DNA of 64,000 nt, taken from positions 8,520,371-8,584,370 of the forward strand of contig CM066912.1 in assembly GCA_033964015.1 (NCBI GenBank), read 5' to 3'. Source of the DNA: Scolanthus callimorphus. Taxonomy: Eukaryota > Cnidaria > Anthozoa > Actiniaria > Edwardsiidae. The notes beneath the pieces are model-generated. The model did not search any database and was not told where the DNA came from. It saw nothing but the letters and a program-made list of their open reading frames with translations. Position 1 is the stretch's first letter, and each line of letters begins with the position of its first letter. Position numbers and translations under genes: made by a program. This document shows, in pieces, positions 44,401-56,900 of this stretch.

Positions 44401-44907
44401 CTGGCTCGCTGCTCTGCGAACCCCACGATGTCCTTATTTTCCTTGACCCTTCTTCTCCTCTTTCTTCTCCATTACTACGACCCTGACCTCCAAAAGTGAT
44501 TTACATTTGCGGAGCTCTTAAAAACGCCACCTTCCACCTTCGTCGCGCTTTTTTCTCAATAAAACATTGATAATTAATATAACAAGCTAATGCCCGTGAA
44601 ACATTCACGAGGGGTAAGGGGGGAAATTGATTTTACTTTTAATATTCTCTTAAAACAAACGGAAAAAAGAAACTCACAACGGACATTATGAAGGGCGCGG
44701 GTAGGGTCATATTTCCCTGCGTTTCCCTTTCCTTTCAGACTTTTATTATATATAAATTATTTGTACAGGAATATATATTATGTTGTTCAGAAAACCTGTA
44801 TAATAAGATTAGGAAAGATAAGCATATATATAAAACATCCTTTATCTTAGGTAATTAGATTGATTGGAGGACTGAGAAACAATCAGTGACAACATACAGC
44901 AAATAAG

Positions 44908-45297
44908 TCATGAAAAGGCAGATAGACTGTGGTTCTTTAAGGCTGTGCTGATTTGAGAGTTATCAACATAATCATCATATTTTAAGAGAATATCAACTAG
45001 GGCTGAGTGCAGTCTAATTTTGAATTGTTTTTTGGATGAATCTCTTAGTGACTCTGGTAGGTCATTCCACACCCTTGCTCCTATTCTTGAAAATGCATTG
45101 CGCTGGATTTCTAATCTGGATTTTTTTATATAGAACTTATTTGAGCTTGATGAGCGAGTATTGTAGGAATGAATGCTTCTGGTATCCGTAAAAAGGCTTA
45201 AAATATTGGGTGGAGCAATTCCATTTCGAATATCATGCATAAGACAACACACCGAAGTGTATAGGTAAAATACTAGCCTTAGCAAACAGTTTAACAT
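44908..45297 (-). pseudogene. C-terminal tail of a LINE RT protein
   Basis: The frame has HDIRNGIAPPNILSLFTDTR, SYNTRSSSSNKFYIKKSRLE and RNAFSRIGARVWNDLPESLR, then a stop. The YNTRSS...FSRIGARVWN order marks the end of a common invertebrate LINE protein. No RT core; 5' truncated. Confidence 0.75.
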
Positions 45298-45499
45298 AAA
45301 CAGTTTAAGCTATTAAAACAATTATAAACATGATTTACAATTAACTTCCCCTCAACATAGACCCCCCTTCCCGAGGCAAACAAAGCGTGGAAACGTTTGT
45401 CGCGTTGTTTGGCAATACACTGGTCTCCTAATGAACATGATCCCCTGTTTACTGTCCTTTCTGTAGTGCTCAAATTTGACCATATATTTCTGAACAGTG

Positions 45500-46542
45500 T
45501 CTTTAAGGACTGCTGCCAGTACTTAACCAACAAGGACCACCAACAATGACAATACGGCAGGATGATTGACGCGAAACATCATCTTGGTTGAGGAAACCAA
45601 TACATTTTTCAAAGATCACTTTACTTATGGCTTACGAGTGAATTTGATTCCCTCTGGAGGAACCCCGCCTCTGCCAAACAATCTTGCATGAACACGTGCT
45701 GCTATGATGGTGTTCTTTGCACAACCAAAATAACTACGCAATTTTGTGTACGTAAAGTCATTTGCTACTATAGACAGCAGCCGTCTCTTGTCATCCCTAT
45801 ATGCTTTTTGCCTTCCCATCTTTTGTGCCGCTTCCACCCTATCTTTCACATCCATGTTTCCTTTAGTCTAATTTTTGCTGTCCTTCAATGTGTCCCCAAT
45901 ATAAACCTTTTCCTTATAACCCAATCTCTTCTTCAAAATTTCCTTGTTCCTTTCATGATCTTTGCAATCCTTGTAATCCTTTGCAAGAGGTGTCAAGAAT
46001 ACATGTATGTCACTCTCACTTTCTTTGTCCAGCTCAGAGATTCCAAACTCTGACTTGAGAGTGACTCTGACTTGTGAATGTCCCTTGCCAGCAATTTCAT
46101 TGTTCCCACGTGGGCCATCTGGTCCAGATTGGCAGAAAAAAACATCAATGACTTGTACGTTGTGATACAATAGTCTCTTAAACTCCTCCACGAGCTGAAA
46201 CAAAGAAAATGTGTGAGTTGTATTCAATGTGGCAAATGGGGGCCATGAGTTCAGGAAAGTTTTGTTTAGAAAACACTTCCTGCGCTCCAAATTACACAGG
46301 GGCATACAGTAGCATAGAACTACTAAGATAAAGATATCAGACAGTAGTGGCTATATTGAAATGCAGCCACTTTCTTTAAAAAATACAGCATTGACATCCC
46401 TGAATGCATAAACCTAGGAAATATAAATCATTGTTTTACAAGCTTCCCACATTGCATCAACTTGACTTGGCATTATCTCGGTGTATGAAAGTTATTACAA
46501 AGTATTGAATGGTTGTATTACCTGATGGAAGTCAAATAGAGC
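45500..46542 (-). pseudogene. Two-exon unrecognised gene with an in-frame stop
   Basis: The exon ending at 46522 (…RAEYPALFDFHQ|GTAAT) joins in phase 0 to an exon starting 46194 (TTTCAG|CTCGTGGAGG), giving FHQLVEEFKRLLYHNVQVID. The second exon runs in frame to TAG at 45868, and the same frame resumes for 76 codons (VANDFTYTKLRSYFGCAKNT and on) to 45625, then shifts near 45630. The stop and shift make it a likely pseudogene. It resembles multi-copy cnidarian proteins without a named domain. Confidence 0.45.
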
Positions 46543-46769
46543 AGGGTACTCTGCCCGCACATCCCTTATATTTTGTCTCGTCATTCGTCAGGCGGCGCTG
46601 ATCAGGGAAGGTCTGGCTTGCCGACCTTGTCCACGTCTGGGCGCTGGCTGCTCCACTCATTCTGGAGGGACTCTTTATGTGTATTAAGGGAGGCTTCGTC
46701 CTCGCCCTCCGGATAAAGTGGCATGCTTTGCCGTTGGCTTGCCTAGTTCTTTTACGAACCATTACTTAA

Positions 46770-46990
46770 TTAACCCGCAGTGTAGTGCTTGTCATGCCAC
46801 AATAAAAGCGGTGAAGCTAAAACTTATTCAGACGCTTGTAGTTACGAACGATACCATTTCTAAAGGGTTGTAAAAGAGACTAAACACGTAATAATTTATT
46901 CATTTACACGCAGTGTAGTGTTTGCCAAACCACAATAGAAGAGGTGAAGCTAAAACTTATTCAGACGCTTGTAGTTAAAATAACCAAACT
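46770..46990. repeat. About 135-bp unit, two tandem copies
   Basis: GTGAAGCTAAAACTTATTCAGACGCTTG and the CAGTGTAGTG..GCCA..CACAATA block occur at about 46775..46840 and 46908..46975. A third copy is at 58485..58625. All three lie upstream of minus-strand coding remnants, so they may be part of an element's 5' region. Confidence 0.75.
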
Positions 46991-47240
46991 TGGGTAGAAT
47001 TGTCTAGGTCACCAGAGGAGCGAAAGAAAGTGGTGACGTGATATGACGTCACCGATTACGTCATCCATTCTTGAAAAGTTATTTCTCGTGAAGGGAAGGC
47101 CCTAAGACGACGAAACTGGGTAGAATTGTCTAGGTCACCAGTGGTCTCGTGCTGTACGTGTCACAGAGCCATCAACAATGGTGTAAAACTTTCAAATAGC
47201 ATAAAACTGACTGTGAGCCCCGCTTTTAGGCTTAGCTGGG
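46985..47240. repeat. CRE-like repeat copy
   Basis: TATGACGTCACCGATTACGT and TTCTCGTGAAGGGAAGGCCC match the repeat at about 33240..33430. It ends GAGCCCCGCTTTTAGGC...AAATCTGTATATTA, the same terminus as at 33500 and 52110. Confidence 0.65.
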
Positions 47241-47411
47241 CTAAATCTGTATATTAATAAGTTGATGCTTGATTAGGCACAGAATGCATTTCTTTTGTTT
47301 TTGTGTATTGGGTTTTTTAGGCTTGCCACAACAAGGAGTACTGTTAAGTAAAAGTTAATATATAACAAACACATCAAAGAAGAACATTAACAAACAGGGC
47401 ACGAGAATGCG

Positions 47412-47675
47412 CTACGAATACCTTCCAAATACCTTCCTTCTTCGGAGTATCTGTTGACAACATGTCAAGCATGCAAAATGCATGGGACCACACTCCTGGC
47501 ACCTTGTGATGGCTGGCTGCAGCCCGCATTCCATGCAAACTGTATTGCAAGGAATGAAGGTCCCTTCTATCGCTGCATCAATCAGTAAATCTCGCACTAC
47601 CGCCCAGTTGGTAGTGGAAGCGATTCGCCGGAGAAGATGCTCCGATACATTGCTTCGATAAACGGTGAGCGGCAC
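47412..47675 (-). CDS. Cys-cluster exon, possibly KDZ-associated
   Basis: An 87-codon frame with CMECGLQPAITRCQECGPMH and FACLTCCQQ forms a C-x2-C...C-x2-C...C-x2-C cluster. Clusters of this kind accompany KDZ-type transposases in animals, but also occur in other zinc-binding proteins. A possible donor (GGAAG|GTATTT) lies near the end. Its relation to the genes at 45500..46542 is unknown. Confidence 0.4.
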   Translation of the reverse strand: MPLTVYRSNVSEHLLRRIASTTNWAVVRDLLIDAAIEGTFIPCNTVCMECGLQPAITRCQECGPMHFACLTCCQQILRRRKVFGRYS

Positions 47676-48423
47676 CTTTTATGATGTAGGTTTTTGTGCC
47701 TCGAATGAGATCTCATCCGTATAGTAGCCGTGCGGAATTTATTTTTCTTGATTCTGGGGACTATTTAGGTATCCGTTTTAATTATTTTTAAGCTTTGTTA
47801 CTCAGCAAGTTCATCATACCCAAGCAAGCTACCAAATACAGAAAAGAAGAAAAATGAGAATCTATGTCTGTGGATTTTTGTTTAGGATTTTTGTGCCTGC
47901 AGTCATTGGATTCCATCCCCATAATAATAAATAATAAGAATAAGTTTAAAATAGTCACCATTTGTAAAATATAATCCTTGCCAGTCAAATATAAAACTCA
48001 GCTCTTGGCGTCATTGTTTGATATCTTTTCTTATCATCCTTTTATCTTGAATGTCCAAGCTGGTTTTTTGGGTGTTTTTATACATCCATTACTCAAGTGG
48101 TTATCCCACTGAAGCAAGCATAGTAGGTATAAGAAGCATTTTAAATACAGTGTTCAGCATTAAATGTCCCGAGGTTTGAAATGGCCAGTACCTTGGCTTT
48201 TTTCTTTCGGCTTCCGAGAACCTTGTGATGAGGCCGATACCTAACAAATTACAAAGAGAATGGCTTTCTTCAGAATTATTTCTAAAAGCCCCCACACCCC
48301 CCCCCCTCCTCCCTCAAAAGTTAAATAGTCACCCCTTAGCAATTCAATAACTAACTACAGTTAAAGCTATGTATGGGAAGATTGTTCCCTGGTTATACAG
48401 TGAGTGTGCTGTACCCAAACAAA

Positions 48424-48670
48424 CTACAAGTAAAAGTAAGACATAACAGAAACTAAGAAGTGAAGTGCCTGTACTGTTCTGGCTTCCTCAACGGCTTTGT
48501 TATGGCGAGATAAATCTAAAGCCAGGGTATCTACAATCTTGGAGGTAACATTGTGCAGATGTTCTAATTTTTCTGCTTTGGTCTTTTTCCCGATGTATTC
48601 ACGAATTGAGTTTTTGCTTTGGTTGATTGTTTTGCTCTGGAAACGAAGCACATCGCTGCTACGATAACCC
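48424..48670 (-). CDS. Helical exon, unrecognised
   Basis: From a possible acceptor near 48671, the frame gives YRSSDVLRFQSKTINQSKNS, then a charged helix through EKLEHLHNVTSKIVDTLALD and LSRHNKAVEEARTVQ. The composition suggests coiled coil. Possibly another exon of the Cys-cluster gene at 47412..47675. Confidence 0.35.
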
Positions 48671-48759
48671 TAGATTTTACAACCAGGGCAAGGAAATCTC
48701 TTTCAGCTCTGTAAGCAGAAGTTGGGTACCCTGTTACAATATTTCTGTTTATCAAGGTG

Positions 48760-50225
48760 CGGTCAGAAAAAAGTTAGCAACTATCAGTATCTGCCTTCAC
48801 TAAAAAGAACCTCTTATAGATGAGCTGTAAAATGTGAAAACAACCAGAAAAAATATGTACAACAAACCAGGAAACTCATGGATGTAAGGTGTGAGGAGAA
48901 AGTATGAAACCGATCTAGGACGTCGTCAGCACCAGCACATCGGCGTAGATTTACAGTCTCCTCGGTTTTGCACAGAAATACCTTTCTGGCGCTTTTCCAG
49001 AATACTGAACCTGAAAAAATGGAGCACTTCTAAAAAAAGTAGCTCATCCTCCCAGTTCTGCGCTTTTGCCGCTTACCTGTAGTCCATTCCCCCGCCACTA
49101 TCGGTAGGTATGTAGCATCGAGGATTTCTACTTCATGACCCAGTTGCTCTTTCAGCATCTCTTTGACGCTTGGAACTGTCGCCCTATGCGAAAAAGGCTG
49201 GGATTACAAGTTTTTGCCATCCATTGCCTTCCCAATTCTAAAAAGGTCTATAACTTCGCTTGCGATGATGTCGCGAATTTTAACCTTTTGTCCCCAAACG
49301 TCGTAAATACACTAATTAAATCAGTTAACTGTAGCCGCCAACCTCCCCCTCAAATGTACTACATAGGGCGCGCAAGGATTCAGGGATAATGTTGCTGATT
49401 CAAAATGGCGGATCATAGCCCGTTTCAAGGGGGAAAACATCTGTAAAGATTTTGACGCTTTTGTGGCGTGTAAGAGGCGATTATTTTTCAAGAGTAAAGG
49501 AGTTACATGTCATTGGGAGCAAAGTACACAGGTAAATAGTAGTGAAGCTCATGTGCAATTAAATACATTTACTAAAGCCTCTCAGTAAATCAGATAGTTT
49601 CCCCAACACTGCTTGCTTGTTTGCAAATATGACTCTTATGTTGAAGAGCTGTTCTATCTAGCATTACTATAAAGTCTGAGTGCATCAGTAGCCTTGCCTA
49701 GCTTTACTCTGTAACAATTGCCATTGTGTGGCTTGGGCACAGCTTGCAGCCATTTGCTGTGGCTGCAGACTTGATGAGACCACAGTTGCACGTCATGGGA
49801 TCTTTTTCCTGTATTTTCTTTGGTATGTATGACACACAGTGATTTGGAGCAGGAATTTGGTGGGGGTCGATCTCACGTAGCCACAGGAGAGAAACAAACT
49901 ATCAGCTCTCGCTGGTATAACGCCACGCAGAGGTTCGCCGACAACGAATGCTTGGTCCACGCGTCGCTTTAGTAGAGACTAAAACACACGAGATGTATTT
50001 CACGGATACTAATTTTAATCGAGGCTTTAATTCTTGGAATATCGTAAAATAACATTCATACAATTCTCCGCTACTATAAAACACTCCGTTCGATAAAACA
50101 ACAACTAACACAATCCTAGATTACATCTGTTACGCCCTATGCCCTGTTACGTTATTCGAAGCAGGCCCCGACGGCCGTTACAGCTAGTGCTTCTTTGCAT
50201 TACAGGTATTATTGACATAACTTGC
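48760..50225. other. Stretch without a supported gene
   Basis: ORFs of 60-85 codons on both strands show no recognisable motif. No strong repeat is visible by eye. Confidence 0.4.
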
Positions 50226-50240
50226 AAGTTTTATGTGCTT

Positions 50241-50802
50241 TTGTCAAGCTACGGAGGAAACGCCTGAGCACATTTTCTGCCACTGTTCTTACACTACAAC
50301 CTTTTGGTCGCGTCTGATGACGTGGTTAGATCATTATGGCATATACGAAGGCGCGGTATTCAAGGAAAGTACGATCATTCTGGGTATCTGGGAAAAACCG
50401 AATAATCAACTACTCAATTTTATTATCCTTGTTGCTAAGAGTGTTGTTTTTAAATGCCGTCTCAGTGGGATCAAGCCAAACTTTGACACCTTTCTAAAGA
50501 GAATGAATACCTTCAGCAAATCGAACATTTCATTGCAAACCAAAATGGCACTCTAGAGAAGCACTGTGCAAAATGGCAAAAAATACTGTGATTGTCCAAA
50601 TCCTTTGAAGGGCGTGAGCATAGGCGTTTTTAGTTTTATTTTTTGTTTGGGTGGGATGGAGGGAGGGGGGGGGGGGGTGCTTGTATGTTATTGTTATTCT
50701 TCTTTTTGTTTTGTTTTTTAGTTTCATCTCTTTATTTATTTTCACAAATTACAATATGTATGTAATCTATATATAAAAGATAAAAATATTATTATAAAAA
50801 AA
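50241..50802 (+). mobile_element. 5'-truncated L1/Tx1-like LINE with 15-bp TSD
   Basis: AAGTTTTATGTGCTT is perfectly duplicated at 50226..50240 and 50803..50817. Between them lies the C-terminal zf-RVT-like region (CQATEETPEHIFCHCSYTTT, FWSRLMTWLDHYG), a stop near 50556, a G-rich 3' UTR and a short poly-A. The apparent ATG comes from the target duplication. Structure and duplication length are textbook target-primed reverse transcription. Confidence 0.88.
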
Positions 50803-51019
50803 AAGTTTTATGTGCTTCGCTTCTCTCCTTGCATGGAGTTTTCCAAAGTATGTAAAAAATGTGGAGTTTCTTTGGAACTGAAATGGAAACTGCAATTCCA
50901 AAAAAATGTACTTTTTCAAAGTAGAAAGCTAAGTTTACTAGAAATAATCTAGAAATTCAAACTGCATTTTCTTGGAAATACTTTGAAAAACAGAGTAGAA
51001 TATTTTCGAAATACTTTGT

Positions 51020-51190
51020 AAATGCCACTAGCATTGATTGGAAATGCTTTGGAAATGTCACTAGCATTGATTGGAAATATTTTGGAAATGCCACTAGCAT
51101 TGATTGGAAATACTCTGGAAATGCCACTGGGATATTTCATATACTTTGGAAATGCCAGTGGCATTGATTGGAAATACTTTGGAAATGACA
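51020..51190 (+). repeat. 33-bp tandem repeat, about 5 units
   Basis: Units follow TTTGGAAATGCCACTAGCAT then TGATTGGAAATAC; the fourth is shorter and diverged. Because 33 is a multiple of 3 the frame stays open, producing periodic ORFs on both strands that I do not believe are genes. Confidence 0.85.
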
Positions 51191-51929
51191 CTTCTACCTT
51201 CAGTTGAACACCTTCAGTTGAACACAAAGACTTGACTAAATATTGCAATTTAAAAATTGCAATTTAAAATTTGAAATACATTTATTTCAATCAGATTATT
51301 AGTGAATGATCATTAGTTTCATTAATGACTGGTCTTATAATAAACTTCTTCATCTATATCGACATTTTTTCATTATATATCATTATATATCATTATCATC
51401 TATATCGACATTTTTTCATTAGTGTGCATTTTCATATAAACTCGTGAAATTGCTGCAAAAGTAGTTGCTCTACAAATAACATTTGATTAAAATAATTCAA
51501 AATCGTCAATTCATGTCTGTTTTCTATACATAATTTGTACAATGTTCGTTTTATGTTTTTATGAAGCAAACTGGAACTATCTTGTATATAATATTTAACA
51601 ATTATCGGCGAATAGTCACCGACACGAATGTTTTTGCATCGCGTTTGCCGGTATTTTTTTAGTTTCTCGTAATAAAGTGCGCGCACGACCTTCAGTGCTT
51701 TCAGGTGAATATAGCAAAATATGACGAACGTCTCGACCAAACAGCGCGCGGAATCACCCGAGTGAATATACTAGAAATAAATACTCCTGACTTTTAAAAT
51801 TGGTTTTAGAATTTTGGTTTTATTTTATTTTATTTGGTTCTATATTTGTTCATTGGTATGCATTTTCGAATAAAGTATAATAAAAAAAATAAATAAACAA
51901 CAACAACAGCAGTTTTGTGCGTTCGTGTT

Positions 51930-52145
51930 TTCGTTCGTCCGGCATGACGTCATCAAAACTAGAAAAGTCAATATCTCGAGAAGACAACATCGCCAGTCGA
52001 CCAAACTTGGGTACAGTTATCTTGAAGCAAAGTGGTGCACCACCAAGGTCACGCGGCATGACGTCATCAAAACTAGAGTAGTCCTTGATGACAGTAATGT
52101 ATTGATTCGAGCTCCGCTTTTAGGCATTACCATAATCTATATATC
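51930..52145. repeat. CRE-like repeat copy
   Basis: GGCATGACGTCATCAAAACT occurs twice (51942 and 52054), with AATATCTCGAGAAGACAAC between. It ends GAGCTCCGCTTTTAGGCATT..ATCTATATATCA like the copies at 33500 and 47215. Confidence 0.65.
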
Positions 52146-52283
52146 AATTAATCAATGGCTTTTCAATATTATCTAAAATGTATCTGTGATTGCACAGATA
52201 CATAACCAACAAATAACTGTTGAAAATTTCATTGCAATAGCTCTAACAGTTTTGTAGATATCTTTTCTGAACGGCACCTCATG

Positions 52284-53100
52284 CTAAAAACTGTTTTCTG
52301 TGATGTTCAGGCGCCTAAAATGTACCATCTGCATATGTCTGTCCTTGCTGTTTTTTGTCTGCTTCCTACGCTTTTTAGCAGTCTCCGTCTCCTTGTAGTC
52401 TGCCCCACCTATCCTGTGAGCATCAATGTCCCTACAACCTTCGAGAGTAAACTTTCCACATGGGATATTGGGAGCTTCAAACAGATTCACAACAGTTCCA
52501 GCACCCATATCAAAATGGGTTATGGCATCATAAAGTCCAAATTCAATCATCAACGCCCAACAAAGACTTCCTTTGGGACCCGCTGCCAACCCATCCCGTT
52601 CAAACACTCATTTTGGTTTTCAGCCTTGCCATGAAGGCACTTGGAGAGGAGCTTGTCACTACTCAGTCTCTGGTAGACTTCCTTAACTTTTGCAAGGGTG
52701 TTAAGAGGCAACCCATGATTATAAACAGCATTGTGGTTAATCGTTGCCTTGTTGCGATTAAATCGACACCAGCGTAATGCTCCAGTGGTACAGTGATCAT
52801 GAAGCTGGCGCCCCTTTGGGGGAAAAAGACTTGCTGATATGGCCTTTTTCATACCATCAAGATCTCCCACATTAGATCTGATGGCGATCCCGTATACTAC
52901 TTCTGTAGCTTATCAATTAAGCCGTCTGTTAACTCTCCTTTGCCCCCGAATCCTGAAGTCTCCTTCTTCAACTTCCTCAAGGCAGTTCCCACTCTTTTCT
53001 GTACGTGTCCAATGCATTCGTTCTTTTCGACTTCTATATTATCATCTGCATATACATGCTTTACCTCTTTGTGTTTTTACTGTCGCCGTCCCCATATAAT
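52284..53100 (-). pseudogene. Mutator-like transposase, C-terminal half
   Basis: Minus-strand frames, joined across two visible frameshifts, encode a YGDGDSK motif, ECIGHVQKRVGTALRKLKKE, GGKGELTDGLIDKLQ, YGIAIRSNVGDLDGMKKAI, WCRFNRNKAT, LLSKCLHGKAENQNECLNGM, WQRVPKEVF and a basic tail (ETAKKRRKQTKN). This order matches the Mutator-like transposase family common in cnidarians. The frameshifts (about 52900 and 52580) make it inactive. The N-terminal half is at 57340..58027. Confidence 0.75.
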
Positions 53101-53106
53101 TCACTT

Positions 53107-53290
53107 TAGTATAAACCAACTAATGGCCTATTACAAATCCTGCATCCTGATTGGCTGAGCTACTAATGGTCTATTAGTGATAGACCGTACCTGGCACAAC
53201 CACCACCTTTCTTTGCAAGAAAACTTGGTTTTTTCAACATAAAATAATGGTATTCCTTGCCAAAACCGACCAACTAGTTGGTTTATACTA
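53107..53290. repeat. Foldback with TAGTATAAACCAACTA ends
   Basis: TAGTATAAACCAACTAATGG and the complement ending TTATACTA bound 184 bp with internal TAGTAG-type palindromes. It abuts the transposase remnant at 53100 and is followed directly by another foldback. Confidence 0.7.
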
Positions 53291-53292
53291 AA

Positions 53293-53397
53293 ACAATTAG
53301 ACCTCTCGTCCTCATGTGCTATGATATCAATAGACCATTCGGCCTTCGGCCTTATGGTCTATTCATCATAGCACATTCGGCCTCGAGGTCTAATTGT
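53293..53397. repeat. Foldback with ACAATTAGACCTC ends, second copy
   Basis: It has the same termini as 11207..11300. Inner arms ATGTGCTATGATA..ATAGACCAT and the complement make a nearly complete hairpin around TTCGGCCTTCGGCC. Confidence 0.75.
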
Positions 53398-53921
53398 TAA
53401 ATAGCGCATTTTGTGAGTTTCCTTAGAGCGCACAAACATGCGCTTCGTGATTTTTAATCATATACAGTTTTATAAATTCATAATTATTATTACCTTTTTA
53501 TATTGTAGATGTATATTAGTGCTCAGGGCTCCTATTGATAACAGGTTGTTTTATTCAATATGAAAGGGCTCACCTGAGCCTTATAATTAAATAAAGGTTT
53601 CTGTTCTTCTGTTCTGTTCTGCCTTCCAACTCCATTGCAGGGGAATAGTTTAGTTTAGTTTCAGTCGTTCTCTTGCTCTTTAGTTTAATCTTGCCTTTTG
53701 ATTAGGTTCGTGAGTTGGAAGTTTCCTTCATTGTAATTTTTGTGGGAGAATGCTAAACATGCAGATTAACTTTCATTTCTGATTTGAGTGGAATAACCTC
53801 GATTGACAAGGTAATTCTTTCCTACGTTCACTAGGAGGAGTGTAGGAGATTCGTTTGACAAAATGCTCTGACAGAGCTGTTTCAGCTGCCAAAGGTTATC
53901 GGCTCCAGGTTATCAATACCT

Positions 53922-56900
53922 TGGATAGATAGATAGATAGATAGATAGCTTTATTAAAATTTCCTTGGCAGCCATAAAGCTGAATACCGGAAAATTTACA
54001 TAAAATATACAAATAATAAAATACTATATACAAGAATGATAATAAAAGGTTTAAAAACTAGTTAATTACAATAAAAATTCGAAATATTTACATCTTAGCC
54101 GCGTTGTGGATAATAAAACTTGTTCGAAACCGTGCCGTTTTGCACAGAGGCAAATTAAAAGTGCGGTTACGCCTCAAACGGTTGCAATTATTACGAGTCG
54201 GTAAAAGGTTGTGCAACTTATGGTTACTATCTTGGTGTATTTCATTAAAGAGTCGCTCACTTAGTAGTTGCCTTCTATCATTGAGAGACACTAGACCAGT
54301 CGCCCCTAGGGCATCGCTATAGCTCAGATCAGGGGACATGATTCGTAAGGCGCGCCGCTGAACGCTCTCCAGCTCTTTAGAGAGATACGCTGGTAAACTA
54401 CTATGAAATACAGGGCAGGCGTATTCCAGGATAGGACGAATACAGGTTATATAGAAGCACAACAGCTCGCTTGTATCGGCGTTAGCGCGCTTAAACTGCC
54501 TAAGCAGGTAGAGCCTCGATTCTGCTTTCTTCATGACTTCACTAATGTGGTCGTTCCACTTAAGATTATCTGATATTGTTAGGCCCAGCAACTTTGCTTT
54601 CTTAACGACTTCTATGTTCTTATTATTAACCTGGACAGGCTGGAACTCAGTAGGGGAAGTCGAGAAACAGATCTGCAGTTCTTTGCATTTGGCCTCGTTT
54701 AGCACGAAACGGTCGGACTTAGTTTGTCGTACTAACTCGTCTACAGCTACCTGAGTTCTACTTGCTTCTCCCTTGTGCACAGTCTCGGCGATCGTGGTAT
54801 CATCAACATACTTCCAAAGGCTGATCCCCCCGACTTGGATGTCATTAATCATAATGACAAATAACCATGGACCAAGTTTGGTCCCTTGAGGGACGCCGGC
54901 CGGGATGCGCTCCCACTCCGAGTAGCAATCTTGCGCTAGTTTTACTCTTTGTTCCCTGTCCGTTAGGAAGTCTGCGATCCACTGAACAGTCCAGTCTGGC
55001 ATATCATACTCTCTGAGTTTCTCTAGAAGGATCCAGTGGTCGATGAGGTCAAAGGCCTTTTTGAAGTCGAACAACACTACACGCACCGCTGAACCATTTC
55101 CGTCCGTGTCTTTATACCAATTGTGGAGCATGCTAATTAACGCATGCGTGGTACATGAGCCTGGTATTGTACCATACTGATTCCTATCGATCTTCTTTAA
55201 AACAGCAGGCTTGACCTGTCTCTCCACAACGAAATCTTCAGCCACCTTCGAGAGTACAGGGGTTAGAGATATTGGTCGAAGGTGTTTGTTGACGTCTAAC
55301 ACTGGTGTCTGTTTAGGAATGGGAGTGATGTCGGCTTTCTTCCAGGACTTAGGGAGACGGCGCTCTTGATACGAAGTGTTGAGTAAGTCAGCTACAGGAG
55401 AAGCCAGAAGGTCCGCGTTGTCTTTAAGGAGCCAGGCAGGGATACAATCTGGACCCGATGCCTTATTTGGATTTAACGCAAGCAGTTTAGTGATGACTGC
55501 GTACTCCGAGATTGATATGACGTCATGTTTGAGTGCGCCAACGTGCGCACTCACTTGAGGGGTGAGAGGGGTAAACACACTCATCGGTGATAAGAATTCT
55601 TCATTAATAAGGTTCGCTAAGAATTCTGAGCTCGGAGAGGTTCCGTCTGCATTGTCCGCAATGTGTTTGAAATCGACAAGAGGGTTCGGCCGCGTTAATT
55701 TGGAAAATCCGCTGAGCTTTTTAACCTCTTTCCACCAGACTCCCGGCTTGCATGTTTTGAGTTCTTTCACTTTCGCCCCATAGTACCTGGCACGACACGC
55801 CTTCCTGTCTCGATTAACACGGTTCCTAAGCTCACGGTAATCCACCATGTTACCGCTGGCCAACGCCTTCTGACGACGGTGGATCAAGCTCTTTAGGGAG
55901 TCGTTTACCCACGGTGCTTCGTTTACCACAACGGTTTTCTGTTTTAAAGGCATGATAGTATTCATCCCCGTAGCAATGGCTTTTTCGAAGATTTGTGTTT
56001 TCTCCTCGCATGTCTCCTTGTTTCGAACCAGTTCTGCTAAGTTGACTTCCTTTATGTACGAGTTCATTGCGATCTTATTAGACGCCCGTAGATCCCTGGA
56101 TAGTATGGTTTGTTTGGCTTTGCGTTGGTTGCAGCGAGATACAGGCTGAAGCTCGACCGTGGCGTGATCGGACAGACCGAAAGCTGGGCGCTTGATAGGA
56201 TCCTTATAATACTCCTTCATGTTGGTGAAAATCGGGTCCAGGGTACGGTTTCCGCGCGTGGGGAACTTGACAATTTGTTTAAGTTTAAAGGCGTTCTTAA
56301 ACCTCGAAGTATCCAACCTGTTGAAGTCCCCGGCGATGAGAATTCCACAACTAGGGAAGCGGGTTTCGATGATGGACATGGACTCGTAGAGATAATTTAA
56401 AATCTCAGAGTCTGAGGCGCCTTTGTCCGTTTGTGGATGATAAACATTGCCAATGATAATACTTAGTATTCCCCTAGGGAGCCGCGAAGGTCGGATTTGG
56501 AGCCAGAGAACCTCAAATCTATCGTCACACAGGTCGTTTAGGACCTGAAATTTGATCTCATTTTTGACGTAGATGCAAACGCCTCCGTGTAGATCTTTTA
56601 TTCTGTCTCTCCGAATCAAATTGTACCCAGAAATGCCGACAACATTATCGTGAATATGATCGCGCAGCCAAGTTTCTGTGATGCAAACTAGGTCGAAATT
56701 TGCATTCGTGGTAGCTTCTCGAACTTCGTCTATCTTAGGAGCGAGTGACATCACATTGGATAGCATCAAAGATGGGACAAACACATTCGGTGATCCGGAG
56801 CTGCTCCTTGGATTGACCACAACACAATTAGATCCAGTATGAGATAACGAGGGCGTCTAGATGGAGCGACACGCTCGACTTGTCGTGGTTCAGCAACGCT

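Noticed and set aside
51022..51207. ORF with 11-residue periodicity
   Set aside because: Arises from a 33-bp tandem repeat that keeps both strands open; no start context or similarity.
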